64,000 nucleotides of DNA from Spirosoma linguale DSM 74 (lineage in GTDB: Bacteria; Bacteroidota; Bacteroidia; Cytophagales; Spirosomataceae): positions 496,001 through 560,000 of the forward strand of contig CP001769.1 of NCBI GenBank assembly GCA_000024525.1. Direction: 5' to 3'. The notes beneath the pieces were generated by a model. That model saw only the letters and a program-made list of their open reading frames with translations, searched no databases and was not told the DNA's origin. The stretch's first letter is position 1. Each line of letters opens with the position of its first letter. Both the position numbers and the translations under genes were made by a program. Shown here one piece after another: positions 7,570-16,540 of the stretch.

Positions 7570-9246
7570 CTACTCGCGTTTTGTTTGCAGCAGGCCTGTT
7601 TGCAGCATGGGTACGTGGGGCGTGACCTCACCATCGCTCAGTCGGATTTTTTCGATCTCGCGTACCACATCAATAATGCCCTTCAGCGGGATTTTAACCC
7701 ACGATGGACGGTAGCTAATTTCGTACCCTAGTTCATACACGGCCTTTTCGAGTAGGTAGATTAGAAGCAGGAAATTGATTTCGCTGTTGTTTTTGAAAAG
7801 CGGATGCGGGGCGCCGAATACGTCCAGATACGCATCCAGAAAGGTGTCCCTGATGAGGTAGAACCACCGGTCCGATACGCGCTGTAGGTGGTCGGGGTTG
7901 AGTTCGTCCGTTTCGACAGAGTTGAACAGCTTGGCCGAAACGGCGTAATGGTACGACCGAATCATACCCGCTACGTCTTTGAGCGGTGAGTGCTTAATCT
8001 TTCGTTCGGCAATGCTGCTTTCGGGTTCGCCCTCAAAGTCGATGATGACAAAGTCGTTTTCCGTTGCCAGCACCTGCCCAAGGTGGTAGTCGCCGTGGAT
8101 TCGGATGCGCTGCGAACTGAGCGGGCGGGTGCGGAAGTCGGCAATGAAGGTGTCGATCATCTCTTTGGCTTCCATAAATACCCAGGCCAGCCGCTGCGCC
8201 TGTAAATCGAGTTTAGTGTAGTTGTCGATCAGCAATGCATACCGGCGTTCGAGCAGGTCTTCTAACCGGTTGATCATGAACTCGCGGTATTCGTCGGTGA
8301 AGGGCTCGGGTTCAAAAGCCGGATCGGTGGGGGCGTTGGGTTTGGAGGGTTTGTACAGAGCGCAATGCATCTCGCCCGTTCGTCGGCCCAGCAGTTCGAC
8401 TTTATCGAACACATCTTCCCGAATGGCAAACAGCCGCTGCGGAACGGCATACAGAAAATCGTTGAGGTAATCGCCGGTTTGCATCCACGAATCCTTATCG
8501 TTGGGCACCATCCGCTGCACCATTCCGAGCGTAATATCCGGCCGGTCGTTGCCCTGCCAGATAATACTGCCGCCGAAAGCCGGAATATGGTCAAAGCTGC
8601 TTTCGTCGGTCAGAAACGCCACCATATCGACTTCCGGGTTCGTTTCCTGAAAGAGTTTTCGGTAAAGTTTCAGGAAATATTTATCGCCAAAGGTCATTGC
8701 CGAGTTGCTTGAGTCGACGGGCAGCACCCGCGACGGAAGCTGTTCGTCGCCCTCATCAAGACCTTTCCCCCGGTGAAACGTCAGGGTTCCATCGGTTTGC
8801 GGCATTGTCTGGTTCTGATAAATGGCCGTAAAAAGCACAGCTCGGAAGCGGTCGTCGTAGATGGCGTCGATAAGCATCCCGGTTTCTTTCCCAATGGTGA
8901 TGTCGTCGCTGATACGGGCCTTTTCCGGAACAGACGCCGGTTGAAACGACAGCGTATGTGTGGTATGATCGGTCAGGAAAGAAATGGGTAACAAATATTT
9001 TTCAGGCCTGCCATCGGCATAAGCCGCTTCAAGAATGAGAAGGTAAGCGATATCGCCATCAGAAAGCGCCAGGGTGTGAACCGTTTTCACCGAAAAGCCG
9101 GTTTGGGGCCGGGCCTTCCCCGCAAACCAGCGACAGGTGTTGACATAAGGCGGCAACAGGGTTTGCGCCAGCATTGCCCAAAATTGGGGGTCCGAGTGGC
9201 TATCGCGCCAGGCAGTATCAGAGGTCATGGGTTGCGAAATAAGCAT
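7570..9246 (-). CDS. Maltokinase-like aminoglycoside-phosphotransferase-fold protein
   Basis: The N-terminal cap CRWFAGKARPQTGFSVKTVH is typical of maltokinases and the kinase part of TreS-Mak fusions. The kinase core has IRIHGDYHLGQVL (near residue 387) with the catalytic Asp and Asn-equivalent region, and FVIIDFEGEPESS (near 402), the metal-binding DFEGE of maltokinases. It predicts ATP-dependent phosphorylation of maltose to maltose-1-phosphate, the donor for GlgE. The start at 9246 is kept, but an internal ATG seven codons in is possible. Its partner here is glgB; treS and glgE are not in the window and may lie elsewhere. Confidence 0.85.
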   Translation of the reverse strand: MLISQPMTSDTAWRDSHSDPQFWAMLAQTLLPPYVNTCRWFAGKARPQTGFSVKTVHTLALSDGDIAYLLILEAAYADGRPEKYLLPISFLTDHTTHTLSFQPASVPEKARISDDITIGKETGMLIDAIYDDRFRAVLFTAIYQNQTMPQTDGTLTFHRGKGLDEGDEQLPSRVLPVDSSNSAMTFGDKYFLKLYRKLFQETNPEVDMVAFLTDESSFDHIPAFGGSIIWQGNDRPDITLGMVQRMVPNDKDSWMQTGDYLNDFLYAVPQRLFAIREDVFDKVELLGRRTGEMHCALYKPSKPNAPTDPAFEPEPFTDEYREFMINRLEDLLERRYALLIDNYTKLDLQAQRLAWVFMEAKEMIDTFIADFRTRPLSSQRIRIHGDYHLGQVLATENDFVIIDFEGEPESSIAERKIKHSPLKDVAGMIRSYHYAVSAKLFNSVETDELNPDHLQRVSDRWFYLIRDTFLDAYLDVFGAPHPLFKNNSEINFLLLIYLLEKAVYELGYEISYRPSWVKIPLKGIIDVVREIEKIRLSDGEVTPHVPMLQTGLLQTKRE

Positions 9247-9474
9247 GAGTAGCGTGCATAGTTACCATCTATTCAAGCAGTTTTGACACAGTATTGTTTT
9301 TTCAACTTGTTCATGGTGAAGGTCAAAAATTTCTTGAATATATAATATAAAACTACTTAAATACACTAAGGGTTTGCAGGTGTATGGTAAAGCACCTTAC
9401 GTTTGCTATTGACATAAACGGATCAAGCTGAACGGTTAAGTCTGACAATCAGGCATCCTTATCCGGATTCGCTC

Positions 9475-9927
9475 TTAACCCGTATGGTCGCTTACAATTA
9501 CCCAGCGATTGTTGATTTTTCGCCAAAGTAAGGTAAAATACCCTTCGGCATTGCCAAGTTCGGGCCGGGTCAGGTGGAAGCGGCCAATGACGTAGGCTAC
9601 ACCGGGCGAGGGGAAGGTCAATTCCAGAATATCAAACTTAAGCGTACCCATGGATGCCCGGCTGGGGTAACGCTTCTTGTAATTAGCGAGTGTTGGCTGA
9701 TAGCCGTACGTGATACCGGCCTTACCAATGAACGTAAGCGAGTCAGAATCCCAGTAGGCCATCATGAATCGGTCGGTACGTCCGGCGTTCCAGTCATCGG
9801 TTTGCCGTTTCAGGATTTCCAGAATAGCTCGCCGGTCGCGGTTATCGGCCAGTGTCTGCGCTGTAGGCTGACTCACCGCTGGTACTGCCAGCAAGCAAAG
9901 TAAGGCTAGTTGAAAGACTTGTTTCAT
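9475..9927 (-). CDS. Exported SnoaL/DUF4440-like protein
   Basis: The ATG at 9927 is chosen because it begins a signal peptide (MKQVFQLALLCLLAVPAVS); a longer frame to 9975 adds residues before it. The mature 130 residues have the NTF2-like cone fold pattern: an N-terminal helix with ILEILKRQTDDWNAGRTDRF, then WDSDSLTFIGK and the closing strand pair YFTLLWRKINNRWVIVSDH. Proteins of this class bind small ligands or isomerise them; no specific function can be assigned. It diverges from the FabG-like gene. Confidence 0.8.
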   Translation of the reverse strand: MKQVFQLALLCLLAVPAVSQPTAQTLADNRDRRAILEILKRQTDDWNAGRTDRFMMAYWDSDSLTFIGKAGITYGYQPTLANYKKRYPSRASMGTLKFDILELTFPSPGVAYVIGRFHLTRPELGNAEGYFTLLWRKINNRWVIVSDHTG

Positions 9928-10050
9928 ATAAGGACGGGTTTTGACTAAAGCTATAGTATACATTTCATAACCCAAACAATGTTGGTGAATCGAATGGATT
10001 TTTGCGTTATTCGCTCATTCAATGCTAACCGATTTCCTGCTTACCAGGTT

Positions 10051-10788
10051 ATGAGATTACAAAACAAAGTTGCCATTATTACCGGAGCCGCCCGGGGTAT
10101 AGGACAGGCTGCCGCCGAAGTATTTTGTCGGGAAGGCGCCACGGTTATCATCTGGGATTTGCTGAATGAAGGAGAGGCTACGGCTCAGTCACTGCGCAAC
10201 CAGGGATTTGCGTGCACGTTCCAGCATGTCAGCACAACCGATGTGCCCGGTATTGAAGCAGCCGCCCGTTCTGTACACGAGCAGTATGGTCGGATTGATA
10301 TTCTGATTAACAACGCCGGGATTACTCGGGATAAAACCCTGCTGAAAATGTCGTTTGCCGACTGGCAGCAGGTGATCGACGTAAACCTGACGGGTGTTTT
10401 TAACTGCACAAAAGTTGTAGCACCCTACATGGTGGAGCAGAAATACGGACGTATCATCTGTACCTCCTCGATCAACGGGGTGCATGGTGCCTTTGGCCAA
10501 ACAAATTATGCCGCTGCTAAAGCGGGAATTATCGGCATGGTACGGTCCTGGGCCAAAGAGCTAGGCCCGAAAGGAATTACGGCCAATGCGGTGGCACCGG
10601 GTTTTATCCAAACGGCCATGACCGACGCCATGCCCGACGAGGTGCGCAACCAGGCCGTGGCAACCATTCCGGTTCGGCGCATTGGCAAACCGGAAGACAT
10701 CGCCAACGCATATCTGTTTCTGGCGTCCGACGAAGCTTCATTTGTGAACGGACACGTATTGTCGGTCAATGGCGGGCAGGCGTTGTAG
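10051..10788 (+). CDS. Short-chain dehydrogenase, 3-oxoacyl-ACP reductase type
   Basis: The ATG at 10051 gives MRLQNKVAIITGAARGIGQA, the standard SDR start; 24 extra in-frame residues upstream are not family-like. It has the TGAARGIG cofactor loop, NNAG at the central strand, catalytic Ser in TSSING, YAAAK, and the FabG-like end GKPEDIANAYLFLASDEA..VNGG. Its 245 aa fit FabG. FabG reduces beta-ketoacyl-ACP in fatty acid synthesis, but there are no other fab genes nearby, so a related NADPH reductase role is possible and no symbol is given. Confidence 0.88.
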   Translation: MRLQNKVAIITGAARGIGQAAAEVFCREGATVIIWDLLNEGEATAQSLRNQGFACTFQHVSTTDVPGIEAAARSVHEQYGRIDILINNAGITRDKTLLKMSFADWQQVIDVNLTGVFNCTKVVAPYMVEQKYGRIICTSSINGVHGAFGQTNYAAAKAGIIGMVRSWAKELGPKGITANAVAPGFIQTAMTDAMPDEVRNQAVATIPVRRIGKPEDIANAYLFLASDEASFVNGHVLSVNGGQAL

Positions 10789-10793
10789 GAACG

Positions 10794-10860
10794 TTGACGG
10801 GGCGGGTGTTTTAAACGCCATATCTTCAAGATATGGCGTTTAAAACACCCGCCCCGTCAA
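10794..10860. repeat. Perfect 33-bp palindrome with one-base centre
   Basis: Arms 10794-10826 and 10828-10860 are exact reverse complements around a single C at 10827. The arms include GACGGGGCGGGTGTTTTAAA. It starts five bases after the reductase stop. Such a structure can act as a terminator in RNA and would extrude as a cruciform in DNA. It lacks a T-tract. Confidence 0.8.
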
Positions 10861-10889
10861 AAATGGAATATCGAACGAAAACCACCCGT

Positions 10890-10897
10890 TATCTTTG
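10890..10897 (+). promoter_or_regulatory. Candidate -7 box for the small-peptide/lipid-kinase unit
   Basis: TATCTTTG matches TAnnTTTG exactly and lies 25 bases before the ATG at 10922. I see no convincing -33 TTTG at the right distance. Confidence 0.4.
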
Positions 10898-10921
10898 TAC
10901 CCGTATCCAGCGTAACAAATC

Positions 10922-11035
10922 ATGAAAAAAGTCCGGAAGTTTTACAACGATTACAAACCTTACATCTTCTCGGATGGTTGGTATTACATTTTTATCGTTG
11001 TTTTTATTTTAATCTTATTTATTTTTTTCTCCTGA
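10922..11035 (+). CDS. 37-aa single-pass membrane peptide
   Basis: This small gene begins at ATG 10922 and encodes a basic N-terminus (MKKVRKFYNDYKPYIF), a short loop SDGWYY and one hydrophobic segment of about 16 residues rich in Ile, Val, Leu and Phe, ending FFS. Its stop codon is followed without any spacer by the GTG start of the lipid kinase, which suggests translational coupling. Prediction rests on this layout, the plausible promoter box at 10890, and the clear topology (positive-inside, one helix). A role as a membrane anchor or partner of the kinase is inference. Confidence 0.6.
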   Translation: MKKVRKFYNDYKPYIFSDGWYYIFIVVFILILFIFFS

Positions 11036-11914
11036 GTGAGCAGTCGTTCGGTCGTTCTGGCCATCATCAATCCGCTTTCCGGTACTACCTCGGTTTCCGG
11101 GAAAGCCCTGCTTCAGGATGCGTTCATGCGTCGTGCTGAAGCGCTCGATTACGCACCCGAAGCCATTTTTACTACACATCCCGGTCATGCTACCGAACTA
11201 GCCGCCGATGCTGTGAAGCGGGGTGTCAATCGCGTACTGGCCATTGGGGGCGATGGTACCATCAACGAAACCGCTCAGGCCCTTCGTCGGTCGGCTACCG
11301 CACTTGGCATTGTGCCCATTGGCTCCGGCAATGGGCTGGCCCGCCATTTGGGCATTCCGCTCGCTCCGCTGAAAGCCATCGAACGCGCCCTGACCGGCCG
11401 ACCAGTGGTCATCGACAGTGGCGAGATAAACGAGCATCCTTTCTTCTGTACCGCCGGGCTCGGGTTTGAGGCCTATGTCGCGCACGCCTTTTCCCGGCAA
11501 CCCATTCGCGGACTGCCAACCTACGTTCGCACGGCATTCAAAGCATTTTTGGGGTACAAGCCCCCCGTGTTTTTACTGGATGGACAGGAGCAGAAACTTT
11601 TCTCACTCACCTTTGCCAACGCCGGGCAGTTCGGTAATAACGCCTGGATGGCACCCACCGCCAACATTGCCGACGGTCGGCTGGAACAGTGCGAAATTCA
11701 TCCGTTCCCCACCCAGGCCGCAGGTATGCTTACCTGGCGGTTATTTAACAAGACGCTCAATCAATCACCGTACTGGCGGGGGAAATCCGTTACCAAAGCG
11801 ACCGTAGAGGCCGACGGCCCCATACTGATTCATGCCGATGGCGAGCCGCTGACGCTGTCAACGGGTCAGGTAGAGGTTCGAGTGCTGCCAGGGAGTTTAC
11901 TGGTTTTATTGTAA
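11036..11914 (+). CDS. Diacylglycerol/lipid kinase family protein (DagK/YegS type)
   Basis: 292 aa. IINPLSG at the N-terminus, the nucleotide loop AIGGDGTINETAQAL (about residues 75-90) and GSGNGLARHLGIP are signatures of the DAGK catalytic fold used by YegS, DgkB and LCB5-like kinases. The C-terminal beta domain includes the usual ANAGQFGNNAWMAP region. It likely phosphorylates a lipid alcohol at the inner membrane; the substrate is not predictable. The start is GTG, directly after the stop of the 37-aa membrane peptide, an arrangement indicating co-translation. Confidence 0.88.
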   Translation: MSSRSVVLAIINPLSGTTSVSGKALLQDAFMRRAEALDYAPEAIFTTHPGHATELAADAVKRGVNRVLAIGGDGTINETAQALRRSATALGIVPIGSGNGLARHLGIPLAPLKAIERALTGRPVVIDSGEINEHPFFCTAGLGFEAYVAHAFSRQPIRGLPTYVRTAFKAFLGYKPPVFLLDGQEQKLFSLTFANAGQFGNNAWMAPTANIADGRLEQCEIHPFPTQAAGMLTWRLFNKTLNQSPYWRGKSVTKATVEADGPILIHADGEPLTLSTGQVEVRVLPGSLLVLL

Positions 11915-11987
11915 GGCTGATTGTTGGTAGTGATTACCTGACCAGAGTAATACTTCCTTTGTTGTTAGATTAGTCGGCAAGTGACTG

Positions 11988-12536
11988 TCAATGTTTCAGG
12001 CAGTAAGCGGCATACTCGTTAATTTTTCGGGCGAGTCTGTTTTCCAGATAGCTGTTGCCGCCTTTCAGTTCCTGAGCAATTTGTAGTGCCTGTGTCTGAT
12101 AGGCCTGTATTTTTTCGGACGACCAGTGGGCGGGTGGAGCCTGTAAATTGGTAATTCTGTCGGCCAGTTTTACCGCCCATACTTCTTTAGAAAGCTTTTT
12201 GATTCGGGTCAGGCTGTCAAGCATTCGCTCCTCTTTTGGGACGTTCTTGTTTTTGGTCAACGCCTGTACTGCCTGCGCCACTTCACTACTGAAGATTTCC
12301 TGTAACTCCTCAAACGTGGTATTCGTATCTTCCAGGGTATCATGCAGTAAGGCAACCTGAATGGCATACTTTAGGTCAAAATCTTTGGTTTCCTGAGCGG
12401 CCATCAGGATTTCCATAGCAACGTTGCTCAGGTGTACGACATACGGCAGGTTCGTTCCGGGAATAATCTGACTCGTTTCGCCATGCTTTCGGGCGGCAAA
12501 CTTTATCGTTTCCTGGTAGGTGGATTGTATATCCAT
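11988..12536 (-). CDS. HD-domain phosphohydrolase, small alarmone hydrolase candidate
   Basis: A 182-aa protein with the single HD domain of SpoT/MESH1: FAARKHGETSQ, then YVVHLSNVAMEIL, VALLHDTLEDTNTTFEEL and VWAVKLADRITNL, giving the H...HD...D metal set. The length equals that of stand-alone (p)ppGpp hydrolases; there is no synthetase or TGS/ACT domain. The inference is cleavage of (p)ppGpp or a similar nucleotide. Unlike classic members, it has GTNLPYVVHL where GxPYIxHP is usual (Leu replaces Pro), so specificity may differ. Confidence 0.8.
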   Translation of the reverse strand: MDIQSTYQETIKFAARKHGETSQIIPGTNLPYVVHLSNVAMEILMAAQETKDFDLKYAIQVALLHDTLEDTNTTFEELQEIFSSEVAQAVQALTKNKNVPKEERMLDSLTRIKKLSKEVWAVKLADRITNLQAPPAHWSSEKIQAYQTQALQIAQELKGGNSYLENRLARKINEYAAYCLKH

Positions 12537-12757
12537 ACGGGATTATTTATTTCACTGTTTTCAATACTATTTTTTTTGATGGTGCGAGGACCGGCAATCA
12601 TACCTACTATTACATAGATTACGGACGTACTCTTAATATTCTGCGTTTCGACTTGAGACCGGTCGATAACAGACACGAGTCTCCAGCCTCGTGCCATTAC
12701 GAGCTAAGTGGGGAGTTAAGGCATGGAAAAGTCTGCCATTATGCTGCAAATATGCTG

Positions 12758-13576
12758 TTAGCTATTGTACCTTTTTTCGTCAAGTAACAATAAGGTCATA
12801 AGCCGATCTTCCTTTTCTGCTTCTTCACTGAGTGGCGGGATTGTAATATGCCAACCGCTACTTCGTTCACCATAATACTTTCTGAAAAGAGTGCTGCTAA
12901 ACGTTTTCAATTCGTCATACTTCTTTTGTAATAGCTGCTTAATATCTTCCGGGATGTAGGTAATATTTGTCATTAAATAGTGAACTACTGCCTTCGTTGG
13001 TTCATCCATCTGATATTTAAACTGTTGATAGTCTGGCACCATATGAAAAAGCTTGTTTCGCAGCAGAGCTGCTTTTAGCTCATTGGGCTTAAATGTTCTA
13101 TAATGCCGAAAATGATCGGTAAGAGTTTGTCTTCTTTTATCAGAGAGAAATCGTTTGTACTCGGTTTTTAAATACTGAATTTTGCCTTTTTCGTTAATTA
13201 GCCAACCAAGCCCAATTAACGTATTTTTGAAAAGTTCTGGCAAAAATTGAGTTTCATAAAAGTCAAGCAGCTCTTGGAGATATAAAATGTCAGTTGTTTT
13301 TTCTGCATCCTCATCTATCAAACCTTGCTCATACCTGTCTATAGTCTCACGTAAAAGAGCTTTATGTTTTTTTAGTTGATCGTCGTTTAAAATTTCTGTA
13401 AAAACTGCTAACTCATAATCCCACTCTTCCCACGTAGAGAAATAGTATTTCCCAGAGTAGGCGTCCTTATCTTGCTCGAACAGATATATTTCTTTCGCTT
13501 GTTCAAATGTTAGGTCTAGGTATTGATATCTATCCTTGACCAAATTTACATGCCACTTGTACTCGTTAGCTGTCAT
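12758..13576 (-). CDS. Unrecognised 272-aa protein, AT-rich
   Basis: A long open frame with an ATG start (MTANEYKWHVNLVKDRYQYL) and a visibly lower GC content than the genes around it. The product is rich in Lys, Tyr, Glu and Leu, probably all-helical and soluble, with no signal peptide. Aromatic-acidic stretches recur (YYFSTWEEWDYELAVF, HFRHYRTFKPNELKAALL). I recognise no domain or catalytic motif. The base composition and the untypical protein suggest recent acquisition. It stands alone, separated from the HD gene by 221 bp and from argG by 469 bp. Confidence 0.7.
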   Translation of the reverse strand: MTANEYKWHVNLVKDRYQYLDLTFEQAKEIYLFEQDKDAYSGKYYFSTWEEWDYELAVFTEILNDDQLKKHKALLRETIDRYEQGLIDEDAEKTTDILYLQELLDFYETQFLPELFKNTLIGLGWLINEKGKIQYLKTEYKRFLSDKRRQTLTDHFRHYRTFKPNELKAALLRNKLFHMVPDYQQFKYQMDEPTKAVVHYLMTNITYIPEDIKQLLQKKYDELKTFSSTLFRKYYGERSSGWHITIPPLSEEAEKEDRLMTLLLLDEKRYNS

Positions 13577-14045
13577 AACATAGGGTTGTTTGTGGCTAAA
13601 TTACGCTGTGCTCGCGGCCGTCTGTACCGGCAAGAAGAGTGATTTTTGGTTAAAAGGAAAATTCAAACACGCGCTTTATTCCTATAATTAGTTTATTCAT
13701 ACCCACTCGAACCTTCTTGGTTACCTATATGGGCCAATTCAACTTCTGGTAGCAACTCTGGTCTGAACACACGGTATGTCGAAATTTTAAGTGTTGCCGT
13801 GGCCTATGAATTTACATGAATGTAATGAATAGTCTTTAGATGCCTTAATGTCAGAACCGGAGGTACTCTGGTTGGTCCGTTCCCGTGAGTGTTTATCTTG
13901 AGCAAAGCCGCCTATTTATGGGGTCAGGTTGCTAATACACGAAAGGATACGAATTCAGTCGGGTTTTTCATGAACAAGCCCGATATTTGTCCCACCAAAA
14001 CCATTCCGACAACGAGCGAGTCATTGCCCGGCGTCTTTTTCTCTA
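13577..14045. other. 469-bp gap upstream of argG
   Basis: No convincing gene. A 61-codon frame from 13889 overlaps argG and looks spurious. Close to argG, CGGGTTTTTCATGAACAAGCCCG (around 13959-13981) could form a short stem, followed by GATATTTG, which differs by one base from the Bacteroidota -7 box; this is the likely promoter area. I see no RNA gene. Confidence 0.4.
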
Positions 14046-15248
14046 ATGTCTCAAAAAGTAGTTCTCGCCTTTAGCGGAGGTCTCGATACCTCCTTCTGTG
14101 TTAAATATTTGTCTGAAGATCGCGGCATGGATGTCTATTCGGTGCTGGTCGATACGGGCGGTTTTTCGGATGCCGAGCTCAAAGCGATTGAGGAACGGGC
14201 CTATTCATTAGGAGTTAAATCGCACGTAACGATCTCGAAGACAGACGACTATTACCAGCAATGCCTGAAATTTCTGGTGTTCGGTAATGTCTTGAAAAAT
14301 AACACCTACCCGCTTAGCGTAAGCGCCGAGCGGATTTTTCAGGCCATTGCTGCCGCTGAATACGCCCGCGAAATCGGCGCGTCGGCTATTGCCCACGGAA
14401 GCACCGGTGCGGGTAACGACCAGGTTCGTTTCGATATGGCGTTTCGGATCATCGCACCCGAAGCCGAAATCATCACCCCAATTCGGGACCTGCGCCTGTC
14501 GCGTGAAGCCGAAATCGAATACCTCAAAGCAAAGGGCGTCGATCAGGAGTGGCACAAAGCCGCCTATTCGATCAACAAAGGACTGTGGGGGACATCCGTA
14601 GGGGGTAAAGAAACGCTGACATCCGATCAGTTCCTGCCCGAATCGGCCTGGCCAACCCAGGTAACGAAGTCGGAGCCGGAAACGATTACAGTCACGTTCC
14701 AGCACGGCGAAATAAAAGGTATTTCCGGCGCATTTGGCGACGAAACGTATAACAACCCGGTCGATGCCATTCGGAAACTGACCGAACTGGCCGGTCCGTT
14801 CGGGATTGGCCGCGACATTCACGTTGGCGACACCATCATCGGTATCAAAGGTCGGGTTGGTTTCGAAGCGCCCGCCCCCCTCATCATCATCAAAGCGCAC
14901 CATACCCTCGAAAAACACGTGCTGGGCAAATGGCAGCTGTACTGGAAAGAGCAGTTGGCTAACTGGTACGGTACCATGCTCCACGAAGGCCAGTTCATGG
15001 ACCCCGTCATGCGTAACATCGAGACCTTCCTGGCCGATTCGCAGGCGCATGTGTCGGGTAAAGTGCATGTGCTACTGGCACCCTACCGGTTCCAGGTGAT
15101 GGGTATCGAGTCGGATCATGATCTGATGTCGTCGAAATTCGGTTCGTATGGCGAAATGAACAATGCCTGGACGGGCGACGACGTGCGCGGCTTCTCGAAA
15201 GTAGCCTCCAATCAGGTGATGATCTACGAGAAAATCAACAACCAGTGA
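14046..15248 (+). CDS. argG: Argininosuccinate synthase
   Basis: Joins citrulline and aspartate with ATP to argininosuccinate, the seventh step of arginine synthesis. The ATP pyrophosphatase loop AFSGGLDTS is at residues 8-16. The substrate loops AHGSTGAGNDQVRFD and SINKGLWGTSVGG follow in the expected order, and the length (400 aa) is standard. The stop overlaps the GTG start of the glycosyltransferase by four bases, so the two are translationally linked, and argC follows. Confidence 0.96.
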   Translation: MSQKVVLAFSGGLDTSFCVKYLSEDRGMDVYSVLVDTGGFSDAELKAIEERAYSLGVKSHVTISKTDDYYQQCLKFLVFGNVLKNNTYPLSVSAERIFQAIAAAEYAREIGASAIAHGSTGAGNDQVRFDMAFRIIAPEAEIITPIRDLRLSREAEIEYLKAKGVDQEWHKAAYSINKGLWGTSVGGKETLTSDQFLPESAWPTQVTKSEPETITVTFQHGEIKGISGAFGDETYNNPVDAIRKLTELAGPFGIGRDIHVGDTIIGIKGRVGFEAPAPLIIIKAHHTLEKHVLGKWQLYWKEQLANWYGTMLHEGQFMDPVMRNIETFLADSQAHVSGKVHVLLAPYRFQVMGIESDHDLMSSKFGSYGEMNNAWTGDDVRGFSKVASNQVMIYEKINNQ

Positions 15249-16459
15249 TTGGAAAAGCGCGGAAATATTGCGCTCCCCGGAGCATTGCCTATCCGTTGCA
15301 ACTACTTGATATAGTGGTTGATGCCTACGCGGGCAAGTCTGCGCGTAGGCACGATAGCTTGCCCGTTACCGATGAGCCAGCCATTCTCCTGATGACCTCC
15401 GGGCATCTGGGCGATGCGCTGATTCTGTCGTATACATTTCCCCTCATCCGGCAGCAGTACCCCAATGCCCGGATTGATATTCTGGCCGGTAGCTGGTGCG
15501 ACCCCATTTGGCAGGATAACCCGTACATACGGCGGGTTATCCACCTCAATCACGTTGGAACAAGTCGTCGGCCACTATCTAAACTACAGAAGTGGCGGGA
15601 CTTCTGGCAGACGACGAAAGCAGCCGTAAAAACGCTCAGCGACACGGTCTACGATTATTCCGTTGATATTCGCTTCTCGGATTCTCCCATGCATTTTGTC
15701 CTGCCTTATCTGAAGGTCGGGCGAAAAATTGGTTATGGCACAAGGGGATTCGGTGGTTTGCTCGATGATGAGTTTTTCATGCCGGATGGAGAAGTGCATA
15801 ACTTTGACCTGATTCTCCGACTTCTGAAGCCGATGGGAATTGAGGCCAGCCTGAAAACTGTTGAACCGTACTTCGTTCATCCTCCTCAATCGCCGGAGCA
15901 GTTGTGGGCCAAACTGAATAGCCCGGTACCAGCGAATAAACCCATCCTGATTTGCCCTGAGTCGGGAGACCCCGTTCGGATGTTGTCGGTCGACTACTGG
16001 TGCCGGTTCGCAACCCAATTGTTACAGGAAAGCCCAAATCCAATGGTGTTCAGCGGGCAGAAAGCCTTCACGGTGGAGGTATACGAACGTGTTCGTGACG
16101 CAAATCCAGCGGCTGCTGACCGGTTGATCCCCGCCGTCAATAAACTAACCCTTCAGGATATGGCCAGCCTGAGCGAACAGGCGTATGCTGCCTTTACGCT
16201 CGACTCGTTGCCCATGCATTTGTGCTGTCTGGGTTGCCCAACATTGTCGTTCCAGAAAAGTGGGGTAGGCATTCAGTTTTTTCCCATTGCCAGCAAGCCA
16301 ACTCTGGTGATACACAATCATGAATTAAGTCGCTCATTAACGCTCGACCGGCCGGGATTTGAAAGCGAGTACGTGCCGGTCTTCGATGAAAGCGTATTGA
16401 ACCGGGCACTGGTCTGGTTTCGGGCCATTGGCGAGCAGAGCCGGGCGTCGATCAGGTAA
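15245..16459 (+). CDS. Family 9 glycosyltransferase (heptosyltransferase-like)
   Basis: The start is a GTG overlapping the argG stop. After ~30 residues comes PAILLMTSGHLGDALILSYT, the GT9 nucleotide-sugar fold start (the LGD..L motif of WaaC/WaaF/OpsX proteins), then PLIRQQYPNARIDILAG. In the C-terminal half, PILICPESGDPVRMLSVDYW and the conserved LSEQAYAAFTLDSLPMHLCCL take the donor-binding positions. It should transfer a sugar to lipopolysaccharide-like glycans at the inner membrane. Its presence between argG and argC is unexpected and probably reflects insertion into the arginine operon. The acceptor is unknown. Confidence 0.85.
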   Translation: MIGKARKYCAPRSIAYPLQLLDIVVDAYAGKSARRHDSLPVTDEPAILLMTSGHLGDALILSYTFPLIRQQYPNARIDILAGSWCDPIWQDNPYIRRVIHLNHVGTSRRPLSKLQKWRDFWQTTKAAVKTLSDTVYDYSVDIRFSDSPMHFVLPYLKVGRKIGYGTRGFGGLLDDEFFMPDGEVHNFDLILRLLKPMGIEASLKTVEPYFVHPPQSPEQLWAKLNSPVPANKPILICPESGDPVRMLSVDYWCRFATQLLQESPNPMVFSGQKAFTVEVYERVRDANPAAADRLIPAVNKLTLQDMASLSEQAYAAFTLDSLPMHLCCLGCPTLSFQKSGVGIQFFPIASKPTLVIHNHELSRSLTLDRPGFESEYVPVFDESVLNRALVWFRAIGEQSRASIR

Positions 16460-16540
16460 AATACGGTCTACATAACTGGTGTCAGGAGCGTATGCTGACA
16501 TAACATTGAATCAATAAAAGAACGTGGTCGTTCAGAAAAT

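Noticed and set aside
12673..12696. CACGAG/CTCGTG hairpin near 12.68 kb
   Set aside because: The stem is only six bases with a long loop and no T-run, too weak to call.
13889..14074. 61-codon open frame before argG
   Set aside because: It overlaps the argG start and has no plausible features.
14208..15068. 286-codon open frame on the minus strand within argG
   Set aside because: It is the antisense of a certain argG gene, with typical shadow composition and no recognisable domain.
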